64,000 nucleotides of DNA. It comes from Antilocapra americana. Lineage: Eukaryota; Chordata; Mammalia; Artiodactyla; Antilocapridae. The notes beneath the pieces are model-generated. The model was not told the origin of the DNA, did not search any database, and saw only the letters and a list, made by a program, of their open reading frames with translations. A program made the position numbers and the translations under genes. Positions 25,388 through 35,335 of this stretch are shown in pieces. The stretch lies in contig ML662442.1 of assembly GCA_007570785.1 (NCBI GenBank), forward strand, positions 58,262,518 through 58,326,517, written 5' to 3'. Numbering within the stretch: position 1 is the stretch's first letter; every line of letters begins with the position of its first letter.

Positions 25388-25468
25388 GGGCGGGGTTGGG
25401 CGGTGCGGAAAACCGCGGTTTACTTACCGCGAGCGGGAAGTGGGCAGCAGCGGGCGAAAGGGGCGGGC
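25388..25468. promoter_or_regulatory. GC boxes and a 12-bp palindrome in the upstream promoter
   Basis: Two SP/KLF-type GC boxes (about 25388-25395 and 25461-25468) flank the perfect palindrome AAACCGCGGTTT (25410-25421). Next to it the minus strand reads GCGG|GTAAGT-like sequence (25422-25427), a strong splice-donor match that could end an alternative upstream non-coding exon. No factor is assigned to the palindrome. Confidence 0.4.
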
Positions 25469-25488
25469 CGGTGGAGGCCTGTTCTCCG

Positions 25489-25496
25489 TCACGTGG
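25489..25496. promoter_or_regulatory. E-box CACGTG no. 3
   Basis: CGTCACGTGGG is a third GTCACGTG, about 290 bp upstream of the ATG in the same CpG island. Confidence 0.55.
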
Positions 25497-25664
25497 GCTC
25501 CGCGACGCGGGGAAAAGCCTAGGGAGGGGCTGCCCTTTCGAGCGTCCGGATCCCGGCGTGGCTTTCCCCAGTCCCCGAAGTATTCTACGGACTCATGCCC
25601 CAGTTCCCCGAGAGAACGGGTGAGGGAGCGCTCTGGGTGGGGTGGGGTAAGGGCTGCATTTGTG

Positions 25665-25669
25665 ATTGG
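25665..25669 (-). promoter_or_regulatory. Inverted CCAAT box
   Basis: GTGATTGGCC contains ATTGG, the reverse of CCAAT (NF-Y type), at the outer edge of the CpG island about 465 bp upstream of the ATG. It is far for a classical CCAAT box, unless it serves divergent transcription on the plus strand. Confidence 0.35.
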
Positions 25670-25720
25670 CCCGAAGGCAGGCCAGAGGCAGGGGAAGTGG
25701 GAGCAGGTAAAACCTACCCT

Positions 25721-27213
25721 TGGACCACAAGCCCGAGAGCCAAAGCGGGACTCTGAACTGTCAAAATTGTCCCCAACTTCTCACCGGGATGGGGAGGAGG
25801 GATCTCCTACTGCCTGAAGGTACCAGATCTCGTCTCACTCTCCTCTGCAACCCCAAGAACGCCTCTCCCTTGGAAATACAATCTCTAGGGGGTGGAGGCA
25901 ACAAAGAAAAATAACAATTGGATCCCAGCAGAATGAGGTCCAGTCAGTCCTCAGTCTGGAGAACGGAGCAAACGCATGAAAAGCAGAGCTTAAAAGATTT
26001 CAGACTGTGAAACTGTGGACGTTGGAACCAGGTGATTTGAAACCACTAAGACATTTCTGGAATAAACGATAGCCAACTAATGTGTTCCACCGCGATTTAA
26101 GACTCTCCTACACAGTACAGAAATCACCACCACTGAAAACACGTTGTATATGAAAGCTTTTGAAAGTAGGTCAAGAAAAAAAAAAGCAATAAGGACTTAA
26201 TTAAAAATCACAACGGAGGTAAAATTGCTAAAATAAAAGAATAAGGTTAGCTAGAGTTATAAGTTTAACAGCATTTTTTCCTGGCGCTGTAAATAGAGGT
26301 GGTATTCTGAACCATATTTTATTTACAATCTGAAAAGAATGGATACTTGGCACTTGAACAAAACAGTAGAAGTAATACAAAAATACAAGTGCTTAAGCCT
26401 AAAGTTCAGACTAAAACAAATATTTTTTAGTAGTCTAAAATTAGACAAAAGGCTTATCTTCCTTACAGCTGGTCTACAGAAATTCAGAAACAATGATAGT
26501 GATGAGGTATCTAGAGATTTCTAGTATTAGTAGAAAATATTCTGGACGATATGTTGTCCAGAATCAGTGTTTTGTAATGCATCAGTGATGGCAGTGTTTA
26601 CCTGCCATTATATGAGTGGGCATAAAATGAACCCTTTATGAAAATGATTATCAGCTAAATAATAATACAGCATGTGTGTGCTGATATTACCTATTAACAA
26701 CACAGGTTCTTCAAATATTTAAGAATAGAAGAGTCTGGAGTACACTCAAAGGCTAAGGAACAAAGGTACAAAAGTATCATTGAGAGTTAAAAACCAAAAA
26801 TTAAGGTAGCTAATGGATTTTAGTATTCTTAGCTCAGGTTTCCCAAGTGAAGTATTTTAGGTATGTAAACCAGATTTCTCTGGTGTATGTTATGGTTGGA
26901 TGCCAGTGAAAATATAAAAGTGAGAAATATTGAGATTAGCCACTAGTAAATCCAAAACATCAAGGTATCAAAGGCCAGCAAGGCTATTTTCAAGTATAAT
27001 GGCTTACACCACACCTAATATATAGAAAAAAAAGGAGAAAAGAAAGCGAAATATATCCTAAAGAAATGTATCCACTTATTGGTTTAAAAAAAAAAGAGAA
27101 TGTCGATCGTTTCCACTTCCTGCCCATGATAGCCCTAAAACCAAAAAGATTTGATTAACAAATTTATTCTGAGTATTATCACTGTCTTGCAAATGTGCCT
27201 CAGCTTGGACTAC
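25721..27213. other. Upstream flank, nothing assigned
   Basis: The sequence returns to AT-rich DNA right of the CpG island. No repeat or gene recognised. Confidence 0.45.
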
Positions 27214-27229
27214 TAAATCGTTCACTTTT

Positions 27230-27484
27230 TTTTTTTGACTGTTTCAAGGACTTTATTTTAAATTGATATAGAGTCTGTTCAGTTACAAAAGCCGTTTATT
27301 GCATTCTCTCCATTTCATAGCTGGAATTCAAAGTGTTAAAGATTTGATTTACTCAAGTGAAAAAAAAAGATCAAGAAATCATCTGTAAGAGCTACTTCTG
27401 AAGAATATGCCCAGTATTTTATTGTTCTGTGCCTTTAGGTTACAGTGCCAACATCCTACTTCCAGTAAAGTGTGAGACATGGGT
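27230..27484 (-). pseudogene. 5'-truncated retrocopy of an unidentified mRNA (3'UTR)
   Basis: A 255-bp insert is bracketed by a perfect 16-bp direct repeat, TAAATCGTTCACTTTT, at 27214-27229 and 27485-27500. On the minus strand it ends with AATAAA (27252-27257), about 16 bases, then a poly-A tract (poly-T on plus). This is the signature of L1-driven reverse transcription of a polyadenylated mRNA. It has no long frame, so it is probably only 3'UTR. The parent gene is not recognised. Confidence 0.75.
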
Positions 27485-27500
27485 TAAATCGTTCACTTTT

Positions 27501-28269
27501 ATTTGGTATCTTTCATCCCTACCGCCCCCTTCCTACCTTCCTCCTTTAGAACCTACAGAAAATGTAAGGATTGGAGTGAGTGGTGTAATCATTTAACAAT
27601 CATCTATTGAGTACTTTTGCTCAGGGGAAAATCAAAGGTGAATGAAACCTATCCCTGCCTCGGGGCAGCTTACGGTTTGAGGAAGAGTGACCTGCAATGG
27701 CAGTTCCTCTGACAAGTGTTCTATTATGAAAATGAAGGTAGATTCAATTTGGAACTCCAGAGGTGATAGCTAGACATGTCCATCGAATCTCTACAGAAGT
27801 GCAGGTTTTTTAATTAAACGAGGACTGGAAATACTATGCTTTGACGAGTTGATCTTCAAGAGCACAGAAATTTCATTATGTTTAAAAAGGTGTATCTACA
27901 AGTACACGATATATTCCACTTAAGTCTATTTGGTCTTATATTAATAACACACCTGTCAGGTCATGGGAATCATTGCACACACACGCACACACACCCCTAC
28001 TTACTGAGACGTTCCTGGGGGAATTCGGAGACCTGTTCCATCCAGAAAACAAGCATAAGCCCTGGGGCCGAGAGACTCAGCCTCTCTGGGGACCTCAGTG
28101 TCTGTGTCTCGAGTACCCGGTACCCATATAGGACACAGCGCGACTGCTATGGACGTGATATAATCATGTGGACCTTCGCTCCCAAGAGACTCGATTTCAC
28201 AGTAAATCTGGGAGACAGAAAAAGCCCCCCACTCCACCCCTGCGATCAGCAAAGCTGGGGAGACCCTTA
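27501..28269. other. Flank between retrocopy and second CpG island
   Basis: About 27590-27760 has old mammal-wide repeat phrasing (TCTATTGAGTACTTTTGC). A short CA patch lies at 27975-27997. CpG density begins to rise after about 28000. The 130-codon plus-strand frame at 27878-28270 has no recognised similarity. Confidence 0.4.
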
Positions 28270-29075
28270 GGGGACAGAGGTCACTGCATCCAGGCCGCGC
28301 CTGCTAGCCTGCTTCACGAGTTTCCCAGGCTGAGTGGGCCCCCACCTCGCCAGTGCACATTTCCCCCCCAAAAATTCTTGAAATAGCAGAGCCTGGGAGC
28401 CGGAAGGGCGCGGGGCTGTGCCTGCTAACAGCCAGAAGGCCGCGCCCGGGCTGCGGCGGGCGCGGCGGATGGCTCAGGGCTGAGGCCCCCAGGGCGCAGA
28501 GCAACCCCGCCACGCTGGGAGAGCCCGCGGGCCGCAGAGGGCGGAGGGCGCGCCTCCCTCCCGCTACCCTTTCTCCCTGCCCTGGCTTTCTCCTGGGGCG
28601 ACCGGGAAGGTGCATGGGGCTGCAGCCGGGCTGAAGTTGCCTCAGATCCGCTCGGCTAACCGTGTCCTCGGGTCCCCTCTCGGGGCGCGGCCGGGCGCTC
28701 GCTGCCCGGAGGCCGGCGCTTAGCAGCCGCAGCCCTCACATCTGGCGGCGCGGCTCTTCCACCCAGCCCTGCGGATCGAGGCCGCGGAACCACTGTGGAT
28801 CCTGGCTCAGGAGTCACGGCCGCCCAGGACCTCCAGGCCGAGGGATGCTGGAGCCTCGCAAGGGAGCGGCGGGGATGCTCGAGTCTGTCGTGCGAAGGCC
28901 CCGACGCGGGCACGGCTGCTGTTTCTCTCGGGCGGGCTCTACCTGTTCTCCTCCGAGGGGCTGGGCCGCCAGGCCCCAGACAGGCCGCCTTCTGAATCTC
29001 TGAGGTGAGGGCCGGAGTCTGTCTGGGGATCGGTCCGGTAGAAAGTATCCCCCCGCTCCCCACCCCACGCCGCCG
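28270..29075. promoter_or_regulatory. Second CpG island, about 3.1 kb upstream of ZNF292
   Basis: About 800 bases of GC- and CpG-rich unique-looking sequence with GC boxes, separated from the ZNF292 island by AT-rich DNA. The open frames here on both strands resemble no protein I know and look like products of high GC. A plus-strand CTCTGAG|GTGAGG at 29004/29005 is a good splice donor, so the island could hold the first exon of a plus-strand transcript. A partial CTCF-like core (GCCGCAGAGGGCG) sits near 28531. No gene is assigned. Confidence 0.7.
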
Positions 29076-29353
29076 GGAGTCTGGGAATCACTCATTGTCT
29101 GCAGACACAAAGAAGGAGCATGGGTTGAAGGTCTATTGGAGTCGGTTAAAAACACACCACACTTTGCCGAGGAAAACATTTTTCATGAGACAAGCAGAGA
29201 ATAGAGTCCAAAGTTGAAAACAAGAGGCAGGTGCTCTGCCACATACTGATATGATGCCAAAGGCACCGGAAACGATGGGCCCGCATTTAAAGGGATGACT
29301 TCGAGTCCTTGAATTCTTCCCAGAAAGAAGATAGCATATATATTTAAATGAAA

Positions 29354-29491
29354 GTGAAAAAGTGAAAGTGTTAGTTGCTCAGTCCTGTCAGACTCTTTGC
29401 GACCCCATAAACTGTTGCCCACCAGGCTCTTCCTTCAATGAGCTTCTCCAGGCAAGAATACTGGAGTGGGTAGCCACTCCCTCTCCAGAGG
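29354..29491 (-). mobile_element. Bov-tA/BovA fragment with TSD
   Basis: Reverse BovA body. A 16-bp TSD, ATATATTTAAATGAAA, is exact at 29338-29353 and 29492-29507. Confidence 0.92.
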
Positions 29492-29507
29492 ATATATTTA
29501 AATGAAA

Positions 29508-29948
29508 AAGTAGTTAAGTGAAGAGAGATATTGTATTGCTTATTTGGATTTGTCTTTCTTTCCCTGAGGAAAAGCCAAGTGCAGGTGAGAACGAGTAATA
29601 GCATTCTAAGGAAAAATACTTTTAATAGAGCCTCAATTATTCAAACATATTAACCTAGATGAAAAGAATTGCAAGATAAAGCAAAGTAAAATCTTGAAAT
29701 CATAAATATGGTCTATGCTGTCTCAGGGAATGCTTGTGTTGATTCACAGCCTCTGTCTAGAGAAAAAAATACAGAAATTGCCTTTAGAAAGGCAATATAA
29801 AAAGTGCCTTTTTCTTATTTCTAAGTATTAATCATTGCATTTCCTTTACCTCATTGGAAATTCATCAAAGAATATCAATTTTGTGGTATCTAGATTTTTA
29901 AAAACAGGACTGTCAAAATGTGATGAACTGGGAAATAAAAATTAGTAT
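29508..29948. other. Intergenic gap, nothing assigned
   Basis: AT-rich DNA without recognisable elements. Confidence 0.5.
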
Positions 29949-30190
29949 TTTATTTATTTATTTTTTATAAATTAATTTATTTTTTCTTACTTTACAATAT
30001 TGTGTTGGTTTTGCCATACATTGACATGAATCTGCCATGGGTGTACAAATGTTCCCCTTCCAGAACCCCCCTCCCACCTCCCTCCCGATTCCATCCCTCT
30101 GGGTCATCCCGGTGCACCAGCCTGGAGCACCCTGTATCATGCATCGAACCTGGGCTGGAGATTCATTTCACATATAATAATTTACATCTT
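29949..30190 (-). mobile_element. Ruminant L1 3'UTR fragment
   Basis: AT-rich tail then TGTGTTGGTTTTGCCATACA and the C-rich block in reverse orientation, as in the other copies here. Confidence 0.88.
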
Positions 30191-30261
30191 TTACTATTTT
30201 AGAACATCAACTTCTTAGGAGTTTTGCTGATTTCTGTGATTCGTACAGGTATTTACTTCAA

Positions 30262-30312
30262 TATAACAACAAAAACAACAACAATAATAATAATGTCAAT
30301 AATAATAACATG
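30262..30312. repeat. (AAC)n/(AAT)n low-complexity tract
   Basis: AACAACAATAATAATAAT-type tract. Confidence 0.85.
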
Positions 30313-30379
30313 TTTAGTATTTAGTTCATACACTGGACCAGATCAGTCCCACTAGGTGCTTACCCTCTATCACACCATT

Positions 30380-30795
30380 ACAAAAATGTTCATTTACTCA
30401 TGATTCCTCTCTCCACATCCTCACTCTCTTGACCACACCCTCTGTAATCAGGGCTTCTCTGATAAGTCTTCCTTTATCTTGGTAATGGAGTAAAGTCTGA
30501 ATATATCTGTCATCAAAGCAGAGTTGACTGATTTGCTCTGCTTTCCCTTAGCTCACATGACCCACCAACTTTCCATACAGAAATAACCACCCTTCAAAAC
30601 TCCTGTAGCTTCAATCTATTATTTACTGCATTTTGATTTGAAATCCCTTATCTTGCCTTTTATTACAGTCTATGCTCATGAGCTTGTAAGCCCTTTGAGG
30701 GTAGAGATTGTGTCTTGTATCCAGGTTCCATTCTCTAATATTCCTTGACAAATTTCAAGGTAAAAATGAGTAGTCAATAAATGCCCATTGAGCTA
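30380..30795 (+). mobile_element. L2 3' region relic
   Basis: GAGCTTGTAAGCCCTTTGAG, GTAGAGATTGTGTCTTGTAT and TAGTCAATAAATGCCCA are the classic L2 3' end; upstream extent uncertain. Confidence 0.65.
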
Positions 30796-30904
30796 AATTC
30801 AATTCAATTTATTTTGAGCAGTCATAGATAATGGATTTATACTTATCCTCATATTATCAAAAATATCCTGGACTTTACAGGGTGAGTAATGATCCTCTCT
30901 AAAC

Positions 30905-31005
30905 ACTGTGTGCATGCTAAGTTGCTTCAGTCGTGTCCGGCTCTTTGCAACCCTATGGACAGTAGCCCACCAGGCTCCTCTGTCTATTCTCTAGGCAAGA
31001 ATAGG
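30905..31005 (-). mobile_element. BovA fragment
   Basis: GCTAAGTTGCTTCAGTCGTG ... CACCAGGCTCCTCTGTC, truncated. Confidence 0.85.
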
Positions 31006-31014
31006 ATTATCTAG

Positions 31015-32270
31015 GCATTTAGATATGACCTAAGCAAAATCCCTTATGATTATACAGTGAAAGTGACAAATAGATTCAAGGGATTAGACCTAATAGACAG
31101 AGTCCCTGAAGAACTTTGAATGGGGGTTCATGGCATTGTACCAGAGGCAGTGATCACAACCATTCTCAAGAAAAAGAAAGGCAAAGTGGTTGTCTGAAGA
31201 GGCTTTACTAATAGCTGAGAGAAGAGAAGCAAAAGGCAAAGGAGAAAAGGAAAGATATACCTATTTGAATGCAGAGTTCCAAAGAATAGTAAGGAGAGAT
31301 AAAAAAAAAAAAAACCTTCCTCAGTGATCAATGCAAAGAAATAGAGGAAAATAATAGAATGGGAAAGACTAGAGATTTCTTCAAGAAAATTAGAGATACT
31401 AAGGGAACATTTCATGCAAAGATGGGCTCAATAAAGAACAGAAATGGTATGCACCTAACAGAAGCAGAAGATATTAAGAAGAGGTGGCAAGAATACACAG
31501 AAGAACTATACAAAAAAGATCTTCGTGACCCAGATATTCACTGGAAGGACTGATGCTGAAGCTGAAACTCCAATACTTTGGCCACCTGATGCAAAGTACT
31601 GACTCATTTGAAAAGACTCTGCCTCGCAAGATGGGCCAAAATGGGTGGGAAAGGTTGGTCTTCTGCCTCACCCGCCACACTGCGACATATACACTTCTAG
31701 CCAAGACCCGAGCCACTCAGAGGAGAGTCTGTTCAGATCGCCGGGCAGCCTCGCTGGGCAGGTGCACAGAGAGGATCACAGTGCAGTAGGAGGTCCACAC
31801 TGGCCTTCCCAGCCTGGTTCTGGGATGTCTTCAGTGAGGTCTGAATGCCCTCCGTTTGGAGCAAGGCCTTGGAATATGGAAATGCTGTCATGGAGGTGCT
31901 GACACAGAGAGGGAAGGGTCTAGTACATGTCGGGAAGTAGGAGCAAAAGAAATCTTAAATGCACAAAGTATAAAGTGTAGCCATGTCTAGACACCATGTT
32001 GTATCTGAATAATTTTTGTGCCAATAAACAACATCAGAATTTTAAAAACATGAAAAAAAAGAAAAGAAAAGACTCTGATGCTGGGAAAGACTGAAGGCAG
32101 GAGAAGAAGGGGATGACAGGATGAAATGATTGGATGGCATCACCGACTCGATGGATATGAGTTTGAGCAAGCTCTCGGTGTTGATGAAGGACAGGGAGGC
32201 CAGGCATGCTGCAGTCCATGGAGTCGCAGAGTCAGACATAACTGAGCAACTGAACTGAACTGAAGTGTGG
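31015..32270 (+). mobile_element. BovB LINE with internal deletion, split by a retrocopy
   Basis: Plus-strand BovB. 31015-31536 covers the region encoding FHAKMGSIKNRNGMHLTEAE and KRWQEYTEELYKKDLRDPD; the sequence then jumps at about 31536 to the 3' region (ATTCACTGGAAGGACTGATG), skipping most of the reverse transcriptase domain. The 3' region resumes after the retrocopy at 32066 and ends GAACTGAACTGAA. Inactive. Confidence 0.9.
31622..32065 (+). pseudogene. Processed retrocopy of an unidentified mRNA, inserted in BovB
   Basis: A 444-bp insert interrupts a BovB copy and is flanked by a perfect 12-bp TSD, GAAAAGACTCTG (31610-31621 and 32066-32077). It has a CpG-containing 5' part with ATGs at 31631 and 31641, an AT-richer 3' part, the signal CCAATAAACA near 32021 and an A-rich tail. 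The frames are short: one of about 50 codons from the first ATG, another of about 85 codons without a good start. The layout suggests a short cytosolic mRNA copied nearly whole. I cannot name the parent. Confidence 0.75.
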
Positions 32271-32280
32271 TAAGAATAAT

Positions 32281-32311
32281 AGAGTGGGTTGCCACACTCT
32301 TCTCCAGATGG
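32281..32311 (-). mobile_element. Short reverse BovA fragment abutting a forward SINE
   Basis: GAGTGGGTTGCCACACTCTT then CTCCAG is BovA in reverse; the next element reads forward from within its tRNA head, giving an inverted joint. Confidence 0.6.
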
Positions 32312-32505
32312 TAAAGAATCTGCCTGCAATGTGGAAGACCTTGGTTCAATCACTGGGTTGGGAAGATCCTCTCGAAGAAGGTATGGCAACCCATTCCAGT
32401 ATACTTGCCTTGGAGAATCCCCATGGACAGAGGAGCCTGGCAGGCTACAGTCCAGGGGGTCGCAAAAAGTCAGGCACAACTGAGCGACTTAGCACAGCAC
32501 ACCTC
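32312..32505 (+). mobile_element. Bov-tA SINE
   Basis: GGTAAAGAATCTGCCTGCAA, B box GGTTCAATCAC, BovA body to CACAACTGAGCGACTTAGCA. Confidence 0.9.
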
Positions 32506-33844
32506 CAAGAACCTATTTACAACTGCCTTTCAAATATTTGGGGGGAATCCGTGTTTTATCAGCCAAATTATCTATAATCAAAAGTTATGGCAAGTAAAAT
32601 CAAAAGATGGCAAGATAAATGTTCAGTTGTTACACTATATCAGATGAACTGCAAAAACACAGGCTCTAGCTTTCTCTTTTACAAACTGTGCTTTAGATCT
32701 AATTTAATTTTGTCTTTGCTCTTACATTTTGTCACAATGTTTTTTATCGTCTGCTCAAGAGATTCTAAATTTCCAGTCCAGTTTTTTGTTTTAACATAAT
32801 TGAATCTTTTCTCAATTTCTTCACCATGAGTTTTCTCATTGTCATCTAGTGCAATGCTTGATATGGGACCTTACCACCTTCCTAGAATTCTAAAGAGAAA
32901 AATAAATGTAAGACGATTACCTCTGACTCCAGATAGGGTTTATTCTTCAGTATCTGAATTATCTTACAGGAGAAACTCTAAAACTTTAGTGTGCATAAAT
33001 TCACTTGAAAATTTTGACTTAAATTGCAAATTCTCAGGCCACACCTCTAGAAAGTCTGATTAAGTAGACTGAAGTTGGGCTCTAGAAATCTGCATTTTAA
33101 CCATCACTTCGGGATCCTTCAAATAATATGGTTCCAGACCTAGAGTTACCGAATTTCTACCTTCCTTTCCTTCCCTCTGACTCATGGCCATTGTACCTAT
33201 TTTGTAAAAAAGAAAGAAAAAAGCCTAAATAACCTCTTTCTTGCCCCACCCACCAGTGGGCACAAGTCACATTTTCAAAAAAGTTATAGCCAACTCAAAA
33301 TTTGCTCTCATCATCCTATTATTCAAAGCCTTTGTTTTGTGAATCACTTAACTCCTAAGTTCCTAGTTCAATGTGAAGCTTGTGGGAGGTGTGTTTTTAA
33401 TAAATATGCAATTTTGAACCTCTTCCTCATGCATCCCCAGAAAAACTCCTTGTTAAGGAGAAGAACATGATTACTTCTTAACAGCCCTATGAGAAGTGGT
33501 GTGAAGGGATAGGAGAAGAGAGTTCAAAAATTTCCCTATATTTATCAGTCTTATTAAAATGTATCTTTTTATACATATAAGGGTAAGTGGACAGGGAAGA
33601 AAGACTTAAATTTGATTTGTAGATTCCAAATATCCATGCTTCTGAGACTTCCTATAATTGCTAATTAGGTGCCATTAATTTTAAAATTATAATTTGAAAA
33701 AAATTATAATTTGTGTTTGCATAAAGTTTTCAAACAGCAAATAAAGATATAAAATAAAAAATGAACATCTTCCTCCATTCCTGACCTCCCAGATCAAGTC
33801 CCACCCTGTTACTTGGCTCAGCAATGGTTTACTTAGTCTTAAAA
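32506..33844. other. Intergenic stretch with a MER5-like relic
   Basis: About 33030-33125 (CAGGCCACACCTCTAGAAAG, TCTAGAAATCTGCATTTTAA) resembles a MER5-type hAT relic. The rest is AT-rich and unassigned. Confidence 0.45.
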
Positions 33845-33970
33845 TTTTACTTTCTCTGGTGATCCAGTGGTTAGAACTCCACACTCTCACTGCCAAGAGC
33901 TGAGGTTCAACCCCTCTTTGGGAAACTAAGATCCTACAAGCCATGCAGTGGCTAAAAAAAAAAAAAGAAT
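33845..33970 (+). mobile_element. CHR-type SINE
   Basis: TTCTCTGGTGATCCAGTGGT head, AAACTAAGATCCTACAAGCC, A-rich tail. Confidence 0.75.
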
Positions 33971-34489
33971 TTTCTTCAGTATATATAAATAATGTATGCT
34001 TATTACCATTCTTATTTTCTTAACAAATCTATTCATGCCACTTAGTTGAATGGTTTTCCATTTTGCTTTTTTCTCTCAATAATTTATTTACAAGTTTTCT
34101 ATATCAGCATTCTTTTTAATGGGCATATGATAGTCCATGGTATAAATGAAGGTAATTTAATTAATCATTTCTCTGATGGGCAATTAGGTTATTTTTTCTT
34201 TTTTTTAATATAAAAATGATTATTTGAATAGCTAAATATGAATGGGATAATTTCCCCAATGAAGAATTGTTAAATCAAAATAATTTGTGATTTTATTTTA
34301 GACAGATGTTGCTAAATTGTGCTTCCAAAATGTTGGACCAGCTACTGTCCCACCAACACTTTAGAAAGGTATTGAAAAGAACCCATTTTCAAGGAATCCT
34401 TAGTAGAATTATGTTTTTAAAACAATCTCATCATTTAAAAATAGTACCATATTTTGATGAGCATTTCTTAAATTTTGGGTCAAATTGAG
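33971..34489. other. Intergenic stretch, possibly old L1
   Basis: AT-rich. Phrases such as GGCATATGATAGTCCATGGT and CCCACCAACACTTTAGAAA suggest degraded L1 DNA continuous with the next element. Confidence 0.4.
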
Positions 34490-34923
34490 CAGCTTTTTTT
34501 ATGTTGAAGTATAGTCAATTGACAATATTGTGTTAGTTTCAGTTGTACAGCACAGACATTCAGTATTGTTTCAAATTATATTCCATTATAGGTTGTAATA
34601 AGATTTTTGGTATTCTTCCCTGTGTTATACAATAAATTGTTCCTCATTTATTCTACTTTTGGTAGTTTGTATATGTTAATTTTGTGCCTCTCAGTTGTTC
34701 TCCCCACCTTTGGTAACCATAAGTCTGTGAGTCTATTTCTGGTTTGTATATACATTCATTTGTATTATTTTTTAGATTCCACATATAAGAGATATCATAT
34801 AGTATTTGTCTTTCTCTGACTTACTTTAGTAAATATAATATTCTCTAGGTCCATCCATGTTGCTGCCAATTGCAATATTTCATTCTTTTTTATGGCTGAG
34901 TAACATTCCATTGTGTGTGTGTG

Positions 34924-34958
<35 letters not shown>

Positions 34959-35335
34959 TCATACCGCATCTTAAGCCAGTCATCTGTTAATGAGCATTTG
35001 CTCTGTGTCTTGGCTGTGGTAAATAGTGCTGCTATGAACACAGAGATACATGTATCTTTTCAAATTAGAGTTTTCTCCTTTTCAAGATGTATACTCAGGA
35101 ATAGAATTGTTGGATCATATGATAGTTCTACTTTGAGTTTTTTGAAGGAAGTTCCATTGTTTTCCGTAGTGGTTGTACCAATTTCCATCCCCACCAAAGT
35201 GTAGGAGGGTTCCCTTTTCTCAATACCTTCTCCAGTAGATTATTTGTCAACTTTTTCATGATGACTATTCTGACAAGTGTGAGGTGATTGTGGTTTTGAT
35301 TTGCCTTCTCTAATAATTGGTAACACTGAGCCTCT
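34490..35335 (-). mobile_element. L1 LINE 3' portion, older family
   Basis: Reverse orientation: 3'UTR (ATTGTGTTAGTTTCAGTTGT) then the end of ORF2 (TTTATGGCTGAGTAACATTC; GATGAGCAT-type phrases). A (TG)n microsatellite of about 20 units lies at 34912-34957. No intact frame. Confidence 0.85.

Larger units (their letters stand above)
24400..25720. promoter_or_regulatory. CpG island and promoter of ZNF292
   Basis: GC content and CpG density rise sharply against an AT-rich background and peak around exon 1. No TATA box is placed suitably. GC boxes (GGGCGGGG near 25388 and GGGGCGGG near 25460), an inverted CCAAT (ATTGG at 25665) and three CACGTG E-boxes lie upstream of the ATG. This is the layout of a broad, constitutive CpG-island promoter. 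Transcription start is probably within the 100-150 bases right of 25200, but no single start site can be fixed from sequence. Confidence 0.85.

Noticed and set aside
25239..25817. 192-codon plus-strand frame opposite ZNF292
   Set aside because: Composition is Gly/Arg/Pro-rich as expected from CpG-island DNA; no domain, and it overlaps the promoter motifs.
27878..28270. 130-codon plus-strand frame with a His/Thr (CA)n stretch
   Set aside because: The run comes from a CA repeat, and the frame has no similarity or exon boundary.
28353..29179. Frames of 93-135 codons in the second CpG island as proteins
   Set aside because: Several overlap in opposing frames with low-complexity Arg/Pro/Gly composition; the island is described as a possible non-coding start instead.
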